The notes beneath the pieces were generated by a model. That model was not told the origin of the DNA. It was given only the letters and a program-made list of their open reading frames with translations, and made no database searches. Made by a program: the position numbers and the translations under genes. Shown here one piece after another: positions 8,776 through 18,352 of a stretch of 64,000 bases of DNA. The first letter of the stretch is position 1; each line of letters begins with the position of its first letter. The stretch is from Methylocapsa palsarum (lineage in GTDB: Bacteria; Pseudomonadota; Alphaproteobacteria; Rhizobiales; Beijerinckiaceae): contig NZ_FOSN01000014.1 in the NCBI RefSeq assembly GCF_900114285.1, forward strand, positions 1-64,000. The letters run 5' to 3'.

Positions 8776-8918
8776 AGCGGACCGACACTCTGGGATAGCA
8801 TAACTCAAAGGCCGAAGGTGACGCCGCCGGACGCCGCCGATGGCGAAGCAAACACGGCCGCGGCGCGGATTTGACGCAGGTCGGTCGGACTCATCGGCGC
8901 GACGCCTTTCGCGTGTCG

Positions 8919-9896
8919 TCAGTTCAGCCAAAGATGCGACGGCGTCCAGAGTCCAATGCGTGGCTTTGGCCGACGCCGGCCGTTCATCGCGATGAGGGCG
9001 GCCGCTTCGGCGCTGGCGATGGCGAGAGCGGCGAGATGGCTGGCTCGCGAGGCGCTGGCCCGGCAATCCCAGGCGGCTTCGCCTCGTTCGCGGATAATTG
9101 AGCCGATGCCCCAATAGACGCGCCGCGCCGCCGCGACCGCCCAAGCGGCGCGGTAGGGCAGGCGGCCGACGCCGCCCGCCGCAGACACATAATATTCGTC
9201 CGCCACCGCGAGAAGACGCTCGGTTGTCTTGAAGACGGCCGGACGATGGCGCGCCAGGGCCGTTTCCGAAACAGGCACGCGTTCGTTCGCGAGCCAATCG
9301 GCCGGCAGATAGACGCGGCCCCGGACCGCGTCAGGCACCACATCGCGGGCGATATTCGTCAATTGAAACGCGATCCCCAGATCGCAGGCCCGCTCCAGCG
9401 TAGCGCGATCGCGCACGCCCATGATTCCGGCCATCATCAATCCGACGACGCCGGCGACATGGTAGGCGTAGTTCAACGTATCGTCGAGGCACGCGTAGGT
9501 TCGGCCGCGCACGTCCATCGCCATTCCTTCGATGAGGTCGAGCGGATAGCGTTCGCAGATCCCATGCGCCTTCACGACGCGCTGAAGTCCAATGAAGACC
9601 GGATCTCGCGCCTCTCCGGCGAGCGCCGCCATTGTTTTTTCGCGCAAGACCGCGAGCCGTTCTTCTTGAGGCGCCGGTCCCTCCTCTCGTGGATTGCGCG
9701 CGCCGGCGCCATCCGGAAGCGGACTTGCGTGACCCAGAATCTGCCCATCGATTTCGTCGTCGCAATGACGGCACCAGGCATAGAGAAGATAGGCGCTTTC
9801 GCGGAGGTCGGTCGGGAAGAGGCGCGCCGCCCGGAAGAAACTCATCGAGCCATTCTCGATGCGTTCGCGCGACAGGGCGACGATGGCGTCCATCAC
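8919..9896 (-). CDS. crtB: 15-cis-phytoene synthase
   Basis: A 325-residue squalene/phytoene synthase family protein. The two Asp-rich substrate-Mg motifs are present: CRHCDDEIDG near 42-51 and NIARDVVPDAVRGRVYLP near 182. The product joins two geranylgeranyl diphosphates into phytoene, the first carotenoid step. It is normally found beside crtI in purple bacteria, but here crtI lies about 42 kb away. It is transcribed divergently from bchI across a 179-base AT-rich region with two PpsR-like sites. The C-terminal tail after about 300 is rich in basic residues and not conserved. Confidence 0.96.
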   Translation of the reverse strand: MMDAIVALSRERIENGSMSFFRAARLFPTDLRESAYLLYAWCRHCDDEIDGQILGHASPLPDGAGARNPREEGPAPQEERLAVLREKTMAALAGEARDPVFIGLQRVVKAHGICERYPLDLIEGMAMDVRGRTYACLDDTLNYAYHVAGVVGLMMAGIMGVRDRATLERACDLGIAFQLTNIARDVVPDAVRGRVYLPADWLANERVPVSETALARHRPAVFKTTERLLAVADEYYVSAAGGVGRLPYRAAWAVAAARRVYWGIGSIIRERGEAAWDCRASASRASHLAALAIASAEAAALIAMNGRRRPKPRIGLWTPSHLWLN

Positions 9897-9948
9897 TGTC
9901 CTACTTTCGCCAGCTGGCGCGAACGCCTCTTGAGAGAGGCGACTCTAG

Positions 9949-9992
9949 TGTACATTTTATCAGACGGTCAATAGTGTACTATTAATTTGACG
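9949..9992. promoter_or_regulatory. Two near-consensus PpsR/CrtJ sites between crtB and bchI
   Basis: Two elements of the form TGT-N12-ACG start at 9949 and 9975, 26 bases apart, in the AT-rich divergent region. The PpsR/CrtJ consensus is TGT-N12-ACA, so each misses by one base. An inverted repeat (8-bp arms, 10007-10014 and 10021-10028) lies in the bchI leader. Regulation of crtB and bchI by PpsR is known in Rhodobacter. Binding here is inferred. Confidence 0.45.
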
Positions 9993-10075
9993 AGCGCGTA
10001 TCAAATCGCCAAGATGATGTTCTTGGCGGTCGGCCGGAGCTGGAACTGGCTGTATCTCGACGAGGCGGTCGGCTC

Positions 10076-11101
10076 ATGTCGGTTTCCTTCCCATTCTCGG
10101 CGATTGCAGGTCAGGGCGAGATGAAACTCGCGATCTTGATCTCCGCCGTCGATCCGGCCCTTGGCGGCGTGCTTGTCTTTGGCGACAGAGGCACGGGAAA
10201 ATCCACCGCCGTACGGGCTCTCGCGGCGCTCCTGCCTGCGATGCGGGCAGTGGAAGGCTGCCGATTTGGCTGCGATCCCGCCGCGATCGCCGCCGCTTGC
10301 GAGGACTGCCGGAAGCGCCGTGGTCAGGGACCGTTGAAGTGGCGTCGCATTCCGGTTCCGGTTGTCGATCTGCCGCTGGGGGCGACCGAGGATCGTGTTG
10401 TTGGAGCTCTCGATCTCGAACGGGCGCTGACGAACGGGGTAAAGGCGTTCGAACCGGGCCTACTCGCACGGGCAAATCGCGGATTCCTCTATATCGATGA
10501 GGTCAATCTGCTGGAGGACCATCTCGTCGATCTCCTGATCGATGTGGCCGCGTCCGGGGAAAACGTGGTCGAGCGGGAGGGCCTCAGCGTGCGCCATCCC
10601 GCGCGGTTCGTTCTGATCGGGAGCGGCAATCCGGAGGAGGGCGAACTGCGGCCGCAGCTCCTCGACCGGTTTGGGCTTTCGGTCGAGGTCAAGACCCCGC
10701 AAGACATCAAGACCCGGATCGAGGTGGTGCGGCGGCGCGACCATTTCGATCGTGACCCTGCCGGCTTCGCGGCCAAATGGCGCGGCGAGGACCGGAAGAT
10801 TTCGAAGCAGGTGGCGTTGGGACAAAAGCGCCTGGCGTCGATCGAGATCCCCGACGGCGTCCTTGAAACTGCGGCGCGGCTTTGCACAATTCTTGGCGTC
10901 GACGGGTTGCGCGGAGAACTGACGATGATGCGCGCGGCGCGGGCGCTTGCGAGCCTTGAAGGCGATGAGGTCGTGACCGGCCAGCATCTGCGTAAAATCG
11001 CCGCTCCCGCCTTGCGGCATCGATTGCGACGCAATCCTTTGGACGAGTCCGGCTCAACCGTGCGAATCGAGCGCGCTGTCGCGGAAGTTTTCGGCGAATG
11101 A
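10076..11101 (+). CDS. bchI: Magnesium chelatase ATPase subunit I
   Basis: A 341-residue AAA+ protein. Walker A is GDRGTGKST near 36-44, Walker B is GFLYIDEVNLL near 138, and the IGSGNPEEGELRPQLLDRFG segment carries sensor 1 and the arginine finger. With BchD and BchH it inserts Mg2+ into protoporphyrin IX, the committed step to bacteriochlorophyll. Its stop overlaps the bchD start as ATGA, so the two are translationally coupled. It is divergent from crtB. Confidence 0.97.
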   Translation: MSVSFPFSAIAGQGEMKLAILISAVDPALGGVLVFGDRGTGKSTAVRALAALLPAMRAVEGCRFGCDPAAIAAACEDCRKRRGQGPLKWRRIPVPVVDLPLGATEDRVVGALDLERALTNGVKAFEPGLLARANRGFLYIDEVNLLEDHLVDLLIDVAASGENVVEREGLSVRHPARFVLIGSGNPEEGELRPQLLDRFGLSVEVKTPQDIKTRIEVVRRRDHFDRDPAGFAAKWRGEDRKISKQVALGQKRLASIEIPDGVLETAARLCTILGVDGLRGELTMMRAARALASLEGDEVVTGQHLRKIAAPALRHRLRRNPLDESGSTVRIERAVAEVFGE

Positions 11102-12903
11102 ACGAGCCGCAGGACGGCATTGCGTGCTCTGCCTGCTGGGACGACGCGCTTCTTGCCGCCGCGCTCTTCGCTGTCGATCCGGCCGGCGCAGCAGGAATCG
11201 TCCTGCGCTGCCGCGCCGGTCCCGCGCGGGATCTTTGGCTGCAAGCGTTACGCGGACTTCTTCCCGACCCCACGCCTTTGCGCCGCATCCCGATCAACAT
11301 CGCCGACAGCCGGCTGCTGGGCGGGCTCGATCTCACCGCCTCGCTGCGGGCCGGAAAACCGGTGGCGGACCGCGGCGTTCTCGTGGAGTCGAATGGCGGC
11401 GTCGTTTATCTCTCAATGACGGAACGCATGAGCGCCGCCGTCGCCGGGCGGATCGCCAATGTTCTCGATACCGGAATCGTGGCGATGGAGCGCGACGGCC
11501 TGACGCTCCGCAGCGATGTCAGGCTAGGAATCGTCGCGCTCGACGAGGGGATCGAGGAAAACGAACGATGTCCGGACGCTCTTTCGGATCGTCTGGCGTT
11601 TCTCGTCGATCTGTCGGGAGATTTGACCGTTGCGTCCGGCCCTCCGGCCTATGACGCGTGCGCAGTGGCGGCGGCGCGGCGTCTTTTGCCAAAGGTCGCA
11701 TTAGGCGACGAGGCGCTCCACGCGCTTTGCGTCGGCGCATCGGCGCTCGGCGTCGCTTCGCTCCGGGCTCCGCTCCTGGCCGTCCGTGCGGCGCGCGCCT
11801 CGGCGGCGCTCAGGGGACGAAACGAGGTTGTGGAAGAAGACGTCGTCGTTGCGGCTCGGCTCGTTCTGGCCCCGAGGGCCATGGCGCTTCCTTCTTCTGA
11901 ACGGGAGGCGCCGGACGCTTCCCCGCCTGAAGCGCCGCAGGCAGAGGAATCAGAGGGCGCCAAACAGGAAAGCTTCCAGGACGACGACCGCGAAATTCAT
12001 GCAGACGCCTCGCTCGACGAAATTGTTCTCGAGGCGGCCGCCGCCGCGATCCCCGCTGGCCTGCTGACGCAACTGCAGCTTGCCGGGGAAGCCGCGATCC
12101 GGACCAAGGCGACCGGCAAATCGGGCGCTCTCAAAGGCTCCGGTCTGCGCGGACGGCCGGCGGGAGCGCGTTGTGGAAAGCCTGGAGGCGCCGTGCGGCT
12201 CAATCTCGTCGAAACATTGCGGGCCGCGGCGCCGTGGCAGAAGATGCGGCGGATGGATGGCGGCCGGGAGATTGAGACGACGACGGCCCGACGCATCATA
12301 ATCCGCCCCGAGGATTTCCGCGTCACCCGTTACAAGCAGCGGACGGAGACGTTGACGATCTTTGCGGTCGACGCGTCCGGTTCGTCGGCGCTCAACCGGC
12401 TCGCGGAGGCCAAAGGCGCTGTGGAGCTGTTGTTGGCGGATTGTTATGTGCGTCGCGATCAAGTTGCTGTTCTGGCGTTTCGCGGCGCCGGTCCGACCTT
12501 GCTACTCGCGCCCACGCGTTCCCTCGCGCGTGCGAAGCGAAGCCTTGCCGGCCTTCCGGGTGGAGGCGGCACGCCGCTCGCCGGCGGAATCGACGCGGCG
12601 CTGAAGTTGGCCGAAGACGCGCGACGGAAGGGTCAAACTCCGATTATCGTGCTGTTGACGGATGGCGCCGCGAATATCGCCCGGGATGGCAGGCCGGGGC
12701 GCGCCAAAGCGCAGGACGACGCGCTGGGCTCTGCTCGGTTTGCTCGATCGCGGGGATTTACGATGCTGCTCGTCGACACCGCGCCGCGCCCGCAGCCATT
12801 CGCGCAGCGGCTCGCGGCGGACATGAAAGCGCGCTACCTGGCGCTTCCCTCTGCGGATCCGGTCGTGCTTTCAGGCGCGGTGCGGTCTGCGGCGGCGAGA
12901 TGA
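11098..12903 (+). CDS. bchD: Magnesium chelatase subunit D
   Basis: A 601-residue protein with a degenerate AAA+ domain at the N-terminus (no Walker A) and an acidic Pro/Glu-rich linker near 260-300. A C-terminal von Willebrand A domain from about 405 carries the MIDAS motif DASGSS, with supporting T and D in GGGGTPLAGG and LLTDGAAN. BchD forms the stacked hexamer with BchI and contacts BchH. Length and order fit the family. Its end lies 7 bases from the convergent hydrolase gene. Confidence 0.97.
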   Translation: MNEPQDGIACSACWDDALLAAALFAVDPAGAAGIVLRCRAGPARDLWLQALRGLLPDPTPLRRIPINIADSRLLGGLDLTASLRAGKPVADRGVLVESNGGVVYLSMTERMSAAVAGRIANVLDTGIVAMERDGLTLRSDVRLGIVALDEGIEENERCPDALSDRLAFLVDLSGDLTVASGPPAYDACAVAAARRLLPKVALGDEALHALCVGASALGVASLRAPLLAVRAARASAALRGRNEVVEEDVVVAARLVLAPRAMALPSSEREAPDASPPEAPQAEESEGAKQESFQDDDREIHADASLDEIVLEAAAAAIPAGLLTQLQLAGEAAIRTKATGKSGALKGSGLRGRPAGARCGKPGGAVRLNLVETLRAAAPWQKMRRMDGGREIETTTARRIIIRPEDFRVTRYKQRTETLTIFAVDASGSSALNRLAEAKGAVELLLADCYVRRDQVAVLAFRGAGPTLLLAPTRSLARAKRSLAGLPGGGGTPLAGGIDAALKLAEDARRKGQTPIIVLLTDGAANIARDGRPGRAKAQDDALGSARFARSRGFTMLLVDTAPRPQPFAQRLAADMKARYLALPSADPVVLSGAVRSAAAR

Positions 12904-12910
12904 TAGGCCG

Positions 12911-14455
12911 TCACGGCGAAACCGTTGGAAACGTCACCGCGATCGACCACGCCATCGCGATCGCGATCCCCAGCGCAGCAACGAGCGGGTGATTGGTGCG
13001 GCGGTAAACCCAGCCGCTGAACAATCCATAGACAGTGAAGAAAATCAAAATCACGGGCACGATAATGATCAGGAAGAAAAGCCTGTGCAGGTTTAGCGCG
13101 ATCGCGATCGCGAGCGAGGCCAGAAAGCAGATTTTGGTGAAGGCGTAGTTTCCTCGCGGCGCGGCTTCGCCCCGTGTCAGCCATTCGTCGGCCATGAAGT
13201 AAGGCGCGGTGCCGCAAAGGACGATGAGGATCAGTGGAAGCCGTTCGGCAATGGGCATGAAGGACGTCACGAAACGGTCGATCGGCAACCCGATCACGAA
13301 AATCGCGTAGCTCGCCACGGCGGCCACGCCAATTCCAAACGCCCGGCGCGAAATGCTGAACGACGCCGCGCGTTTAGAACCGTCCTCGAAATAATAAAGC
13401 CCCGCCGCGCTCAAAAATCCATAAACGCCAAAGTGGAGAGTCAAATAATCTCCAAGCAGAATCGGCATGAAGTCCGTCGGCAATTTCCACAGGACCAAAG
13501 GCGTGATGACGGCGGGCGCGAGCGCGACAGGAATGAGGCGCGGCCAAGGCAATGCTTGCCCGAGCGGAACGCTTGACGCTTGTGGGAGAAGCCCGCTCAG
13601 CGGCCGGGCGAGGGCGACCAGACCAGCGAAAAGCAGCCCGAGCCAGGGCCCCCGCGCGTCGATGAATCCGGATCGGTTGCGTCCAAAGGCTTCGTTAAGC
13701 CACGCCAAGGCCTCAGACAGGCTCTCCCGCGCGTAAAGCACCCCGATATGTTCGACGCCGGCTGACAGCGAGACGCGGCGCGCAGTTCCAAGTTTGAAAT
13801 CGCCATAGGTGACGCGTTCCCGCGCCGTCCCGTTGTTGGCCATGGCGGCGATCTTGAACGCTTCGTCCGTCAGCATCGAGGGTTCGAGCGCGCCGTCGAT
13901 CACGAGGAGGTTACGCGGCGCGTCCGCCGTGATCCCCCGCGAAAACAGGGACACGGCGATCGTGGTCTCGATATCTGGATGGTCCTCGGCGTAGCGAACC
14001 ACGATGTCGGACGCCATCGAATGGCCGATCAGCGCGATCTTTCCGTCGCCGAATTGTAGATGTCGCGCATAGGCGACAACGTCGCCAAGTTCGCCGATCA
14101 AGGCTTTGCCGCTCGCCTCGGGGTCCGCGATGCCGCCGGGGAGCGGCGCGGGATTTTGACCGTGGCCGAGAAAATCGAATGTCGCCACGATATAGCCGTT
14201 TCTTGCAAGCGTCAGCGCAAACGGCTGCATCAATTGTTGCGACCCCGCGAAGCCATGGGCGATGACGACGACGGGCGCAGCCTTGTCCGAAGGCTCCCTG
14301 TAGATCGTGATCGGGGTCGCGCCGACAGAGGCGGACGTGATCGAAAGTTCGCTTCTGGCGGCGAACAGATGCCAAAATCCCGCAACAACGCAACACACTG
14401 CGATTATCGCGACCAGCGGCGAAACAAACGGCCTGAGACGATCGGCGAGCGCCAA
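12911..14455 (-). CDS. Alpha/beta hydrolase fused to a polytopic membrane domain
   Basis: About 514 residues. After one N-terminal helix (VAIIAVCCVVAGFW) comes an alpha/beta-hydrolase domain with an oxyanion-hole HGFAGS and the nucleophile elbow GHSMAS. From about residue 270 the protein is mostly membrane helices, roughly seven to eight (for example WLGLLFAGLVALA and LPLILIVLCGTAPYF). I chose the TTG at 14455, which has GGAG five bases upstream. An ATG at 14575 would overlap the start of bchO. The gene interrupts bchD and bchO on the opposite strand. Function unknown; the hydrolase half may act on a lipid or ester at the membrane. I do not know a named homologue in other clusters. Confidence 0.72.
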   Translation of the reverse strand: MALADRLRPFVSPLVAIIAVCCVVAGFWHLFAARSELSITSASVGATPITIYREPSDKAAPVVVIAHGFAGSQQLMQPFALTLARNGYIVATFDFLGHGQNPAPLPGGIADPEASGKALIGELGDVVAYARHLQFGDGKIALIGHSMASDIVVRYAEDHPDIETTIAVSLFSRGITADAPRNLLVIDGALEPSMLTDEAFKIAAMANNGTARERVTYGDFKLGTARRVSLSAGVEHIGVLYARESLSEALAWLNEAFGRNRSGFIDARGPWLGLLFAGLVALARPLSGLLPQASSVPLGQALPWPRLIPVALAPAVITPLVLWKLPTDFMPILLGDYLTLHFGVYGFLSAAGLYYFEDGSKRAASFSISRRAFGIGVAAVASYAIFVIGLPIDRFVTSFMPIAERLPLILIVLCGTAPYFMADEWLTRGEAAPRGNYAFTKICFLASLAIAIALNLHRLFFLIIIVPVILIFFTVYGLFSGWVYRRTNHPLVAALGIAIAMAWSIAVTFPTVSP

Positions 14456-14529
14456 GGGAACTCCAGTTGTAAGGTGTTGCGCGGGCGGATAGGACAATAT
14501 TGCGGCGAGCTTGGAAAGCCATTTGCGAG

Positions 14530-15408
14530 ATGACCAAACGGCTCTTATGGAACGAGGACGGAGGCGACTGGCCAAACAGGGACCATAGCCGTTTTGTCAG
14601 CGCCGCGGGTTTTCAATGGCATGTGCAGCTCATGGGCGCTGGTCCCGTCGTCCTGCTGGCTCACGGGCTCGGCGCTTCGACGCATTCCTGGCGGCGACTC
14701 GCCCCGATGCTCGCCCGCAGATTTACTGTCATTGGCATGGACTTGCCTGGACATGGATTTACCGACTTGCCCGCCGCAAGGCGCATGTCGATGTCCGGCA
14801 TGGCCGAGGCGCTTGGCGATCTGCTTCGCGAACTTGACGCTGATCCCGCCCATGCGGTCGGGCACTCAGCCGGGGCGTCTCTTCTTGTCCGCATGTGTCT
14901 TGATGAACGGATCGCGCCGAAAACCCTGGTGAGCCTCAACGGGGCGCTGCTTCCGTTCGGAGGCGTCGGACAGATGTTCTCGCCGTTGGCCAAACTGCTG
15001 TTCGGCGCGCCGTTCATCCCGAAATTGTTCGCCCGAATGGGCGAGGATCGAAGGGCGATCGTGAATATGCTGCGCTCCACCGGATCGGCGGCGGACGACG
15101 AGGGCGTCGAACTCTATGCGCGGTTGTTCGGAAACGCTGGCCATGTCGAAGGAGTCCTCGCGATGATGGCGAACTGGGATCTTCGCGCGCTCCAGCGCGA
15201 TCTCCCGCAGCTGAAAACGCCGCTTGTCATGGTGACGGGCGGAAAGGATCATACGGTTCCGGCCGAGGAAGCTTTTCGCATCCGCGAACTGGCGCGCGGG
15301 TCGAGGGTCGTTTGTCTTCGCCATCTTGGTCATCTTGCTCATGAAGAGGCGCCCCGCGACGTAGCAGATCTCATCATCAAACTGTTGGACGATCCCAGCG
15401 CATTGTGA
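14530..15408 (+). CDS. bchO: BchO, alpha/beta-fold protein of magnesium chelation
   Basis: About 292 residues. Alpha/beta-hydrolase fold with the oxyanion loop LLAHGLGASTHSW and the nucleophile elbow VGHSAGASL near 113, and a late His in RHLGHLAHEEAP. In purple bacteria bchO follows bchI-bchD and is linked to the chelatase step, with the exact reaction unproven. Here it is separated from bchD by an opposite-strand gene. ATG 14530 (MTKRLLWNEDG) matches the usual N-terminus better than the upstream frame start at 14500. Confidence 0.9.
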   Translation: MTKRLLWNEDGGDWPNRDHSRFVSAAGFQWHVQLMGAGPVVLLAHGLGASTHSWRRLAPMLARRFTVIGMDLPGHGFTDLPAARRMSMSGMAEALGDLLRELDADPAHAVGHSAGASLLVRMCLDERIAPKTLVSLNGALLPFGGVGQMFSPLAKLLFGAPFIPKLFARMGEDRRAIVNMLRSTGSAADDEGVELYARLFGNAGHVEGVLAMMANWDLRALQRDLPQLKTPLVMVTGGKDHTVPAEEAFRIRELARGSRVVCLRHLGHLAHEEAPRDVADLIIKLLDDPSAL

Positions 15409-15652
15409 GATCAAACGCGTGAGCGAGACCCGCTATGGCGAGGCTGGCGCCGATCCAGGCCCACCCCGCGCCGGCAAGGGCGCCGCGCAGGGCAAGGACC
15501 AGGCAGAAGCCGGATAATAGGTTCAGCAAGAAACCAGAGGCGGGGATGCCCCTCTTCGTTAATCTCCGGTAAGCGATCAGGACGACGCATTCCAGCGCCA
15601 TGATCACAAGAATGAGATCGGCGATATGGCCGGTCGCGAAGAAATTCGTCAT
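15377..15652 (-). CDS. Small membrane protein, function unknown
   Basis: A 91-residue protein with about three hydrophobic helices (HIADLILVIMALECVVLIAYRR, LLNLLSGFCLVLALRG and WIGASLAIAGLAHAFDL). It lies downstream of bchP on the same strand and overlaps the 3' end of the convergent bchO by 32 bases. The start at ATG 15652 (MTNFFATGH) is preferred over a longer frame. A link to photosynthesis is suggested only by position. Confidence 0.65.
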   Translation of the reverse strand: MTNFFATGHIADLILVIMALECVVLIAYRRLTKRGIPASGFLLNLLSGFCLVLALRGALAGAGWAWIGASLAIAGLAHAFDLTMRWDRPTV

Positions 15653-15782
15653 CGCGAATCCTTTCCCAATTGAATCGAACGACGCCATTTATCGACGCCG
15701 TAAAGGACGCCGAGATAAGGCGACAAAAGTCGCCATCAATGGCGCCCTCACAGCGCAGAGCCTGCGGGGTTGTTTCATTCCG

Positions 15783-16982
15783 TCAGGCGCGTACGAAGCC
15801 GAACAGATGCCCGAGATCCTTGAAGAAGATGCGCACATGAGCCATCGGCCTGGCGCGGACGAGCTCCTTGTTCATGTAGGCGTCGAACGTCAACCGCTGG
15901 ACATCCCGATCGGCGCAGATCTTGACGAAGCTCTCGCGTCTCTTGTCGTTCCGGTACCAGAAATGCTGCAGAATTCCGAGAATCCAGAACACGCGGCCGT
16001 GCGCCTTCATGAATCTCTTGCGCGCGCTCGCCAGCGCGCGCGCGTCGCCGGTTTGAAGCAGCATCTCGACGGCGTCGGCGGCGAACCGCCCGCCGATCAT
16101 GGCGTAATAGATTCCCTCGCCCGAGGCGGGAGCGACAACTCCGGCGGCGTCTCCCGCCAGCACGACATCGCGGCCGTTGTCCCATTTCCGCAAGGGCCGC
16201 AGGGGAATTGGGGCGCCTTCTCGCCGGATCGTCTCGGCGCCGGCGAGGCCGCTCTCTTCCCGGAGACGGCTGACAGCGCCCTTGAGCGAAAACCCTTTAT
16301 GCGCGCTCCCCGCGCCGACGCTGGCCGTCTCGCCGTGAGGAAATACCCACGAATAAAAATCGGGTGAGATCGCGCCTCGATAGATGACGTCGCAACGCTT
16401 AGGATCGAAGTCCGCCTGCGCGTCGTTCGGGGAGCGGATAATTTCGTGGTAGGCGAAGACGAACTTCGCGCCGCGGACGTTGGGGAGGGCCTGACGCGCG
16501 ACGGCGGAATTCGCGCCGTCGGCGCCGATCACGACCTTCGCGCGCACGCGGTTGGTCGGCTTTGACCCGTCAGGACCGCAAGATGCGTATTCGACAATGG
16601 CGGCGCCGTCGCCGCTGCGCGAAATGCGCTCGAATGTCCCCGTGCGCCGCTCCGCGCCTTCACGCGCCGCGCGTTGCCGGAGCCATTCGTCGAACGCCTC
16701 GCGATCGACCATTCCGACGAAGCCGCCCTCAATCGGAATATCGACGCGCTTGTCGCTCGGCGACACCATGCGGGCCGACGTCACGCGGGCGACAAGCAAC
16801 TCGTCCGGAATCGCAAAATCGCGGATGAGCCGTGGCGGAATTGCGCCGCCGCAGGGCTTGATCCGGCCGGCCCGGTCGAGCAGCAGAACCTTGCGTCCTC
16901 GCCTGGCGAGGTCGCAGGCGGCGGTCGCCCCGGCCGGGCCTCCGCCGACGATCACGGCGTCATAGATTGCAGGTTCAGTCAT
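15783..16982 (-). CDS. bchP: Geranylgeranyl diphosphate/bacteriochlorophyllide reductase
   Basis: A 399-residue flavoprotein of the geranylgeranyl reductase family. The FAD dinucleotide motif is VIVGGGPAGATAACDLARRG near 8-27, followed by the family signature KPCGGAIPPRL near 42. The second FAD motif is VVLAGDAAGVVAPASGEGIYYAM near 275. It reduces the geranylgeranyl tail of bacteriochlorophyll to phytyl. It overlaps the end of the preceding BCD-family MFS frame and follows bchG, the classical bchG-orf428-bchP order. Confidence 0.97.
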   Translation of the reverse strand: MTEPAIYDAVIVGGGPAGATAACDLARRGRKVLLLDRAGRIKPCGGAIPPRLIRDFAIPDELLVARVTSARMVSPSDKRVDIPIEGGFVGMVDREAFDEWLRQRAAREGAERRTGTFERISRSGDGAAIVEYASCGPDGSKPTNRVRAKVVIGADGANSAVARQALPNVRGAKFVFAYHEIIRSPNDAQADFDPKRCDVIYRGAISPDFYSWVFPHGETASVGAGSAHKGFSLKGAVSRLREESGLAGAETIRREGAPIPLRPLRKWDNGRDVVLAGDAAGVVAPASGEGIYYAMIGGRFAADAVEMLLQTGDARALASARKRFMKAHGRVFWILGILQHFWYRNDKRRESFVKICADRDVQRLTFDAYMNKELVRARPMAHVRIFFKDLGHLFGFVRA

Positions 16983-16986
16983 CGCA

Positions 16987-18352
16987 TCACCCCGTCAGCG
17001 GCTGAGAGCGCGCCTTTCGCAGGCGCCGGAACATTTGACCGGGAGCGCCTGCATCGAGCCTTTTCATCAGGCGCTCCGATTCGGTCAGCCGCAGAGCGGC
17101 GAACGCCGCCGCGATAAAGAGCAACGCCTCGCCGGAGAACACCGCCGCATAGGCCTCGCCCTGCGACGCCAGGAGACGGCGGGCGAGGTCGCTGGCCAGC
17201 GCGCCCAAGAGGCCCGCCGGCGCCAAAGGCGATCCCCTGCGCAGCCCCCCAAAGTCCCATGCGCACGCCTTCGCGCGGTTTGGCCTCCGCTCCGGCGAAA
17301 CTCATCATCAGGCTGATCGCGGCAATGGAGAATGCGCCGTTGGCGAGGCCAAGCGCGAACACGGTGGGGCGCAACGGCCAGCCCGGCCCCGTGAAACCGG
17401 CAAGCGTCAGGCTGCCCAGCATCAACGCTGACGCGAGACAGCCTCCAGCGGCCCATCCGCGCAAAGACCCGATGCTCCGGCCGCCAAAGCCGCTCGCCGC
17501 GATCGCGACAAGGATCATCCCGGCGAGAACGCCGCCGTGCAATACGCCCGAGAGCCTCGTCGATTCCCCCGGCGTATACCCGAAAACGGCGCCTGAAAAT
17601 GGATCGAGGATCAGCTCTTCCGCGCTGTAGGCGAGCATTGAGAGAAAAACGAATACGGTGAAAAGCCGGGCCTGCGGCTCCGCACAAACCTCACCAAGCG
17701 CGGTCCAAAACGAAGGCCGCGAGGGGCCTATAGCGGGAATAATCTCTACATCGGGGTCTTCGATCTTCCACATTGCGACTATCGTGATGGCCGCTGAGAT
17801 CAGCGCGACCGACGACGTGACAGCCACGAGCCGTGCGGGAGAAAACGGGTCGAGCAGATGGCCGGCGAGCATTGTCGTCGCGACAAACCCGGCGATCATC
17901 ATGATCCACACAATCGTCGCGGCCGCCGCACGCCGCTGAGGCTCCACTTGCTTCGCAAGAAGCACCAGTAGGGACGTGCCGCACGCGCCAACGCCGACGC
18001 CAATCAATGAAAATGAAATCACGGCGAGCGCGAGGCCGCCAAGCGCGCTGACTTTCATGAGCGCGATGGAGAGCGCGGCCCCGATCGTTCCAAGGGCGAG
18101 AATCAAATTGCCGCCAATGATCCACGGCGTCCTCCTGCCGCCTATATCGGAGCCGTATCCCCAGCGCGGCCGTAAAGCCTGCAATGCATAGTGTAGCGCG
18201 ACGAGCGCGCCGGGCAGCGTCGCCGGAAGAGCAAGCTCGACGACCATGACGCGGTTCATGGTCGAGGTTGTCAAAACGACCATGGAGCCCAGCGACGCCT
18301 GGACGAGACCTAGCCGCATGATCCCAGAAAGGCCGAGCGGCGATGTTGTCAT
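16987..18352 (-). CDS. BCD-family MFS protein (PucC/LhaA-like, orf428 type), frameshifted near 17219
   Basis: Twelve-helix PucC/LhaA-type protein starting at ATG 18352 (MTTSPLGLSGIMRLGLVQ). These proteins help deliver bacteriochlorophyll or assemble light-harvesting complexes. Near 17218-17222 a GGG run appears to have one extra G. Before it the frame reads GLWGAAQGIAFG, as in the family. After it the frame turns into Arg/Gly-rich nonsense that ends at 16979. One frame over, the expected ending continues (LLGALASDLARRL, then a last helix and RLTESERLMKRL) to a stop at 16987. Corrected, the protein has 454 residues, the normal length. It is either a real mutation or a homopolymer sequencing error. 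The start overlaps the bchG stop as ATGA. Confidence 0.85.

Noticed and set aside
8683-9297. Minus-strand frame covering the repeat and the crtB 3' end
   Set aside because: It is out of frame with crtB, Arg-rich, and reads through the palindromes. It is not a gene.
10014-10080. Short plus-strand frame in the bchI leader beginning MMFLAVGRSWNWLYLDEAVGS
   Set aside because: It runs into bchI out of frame with no ribosome-binding site. The inverted repeat there looks like a leader structure rather than a gene.
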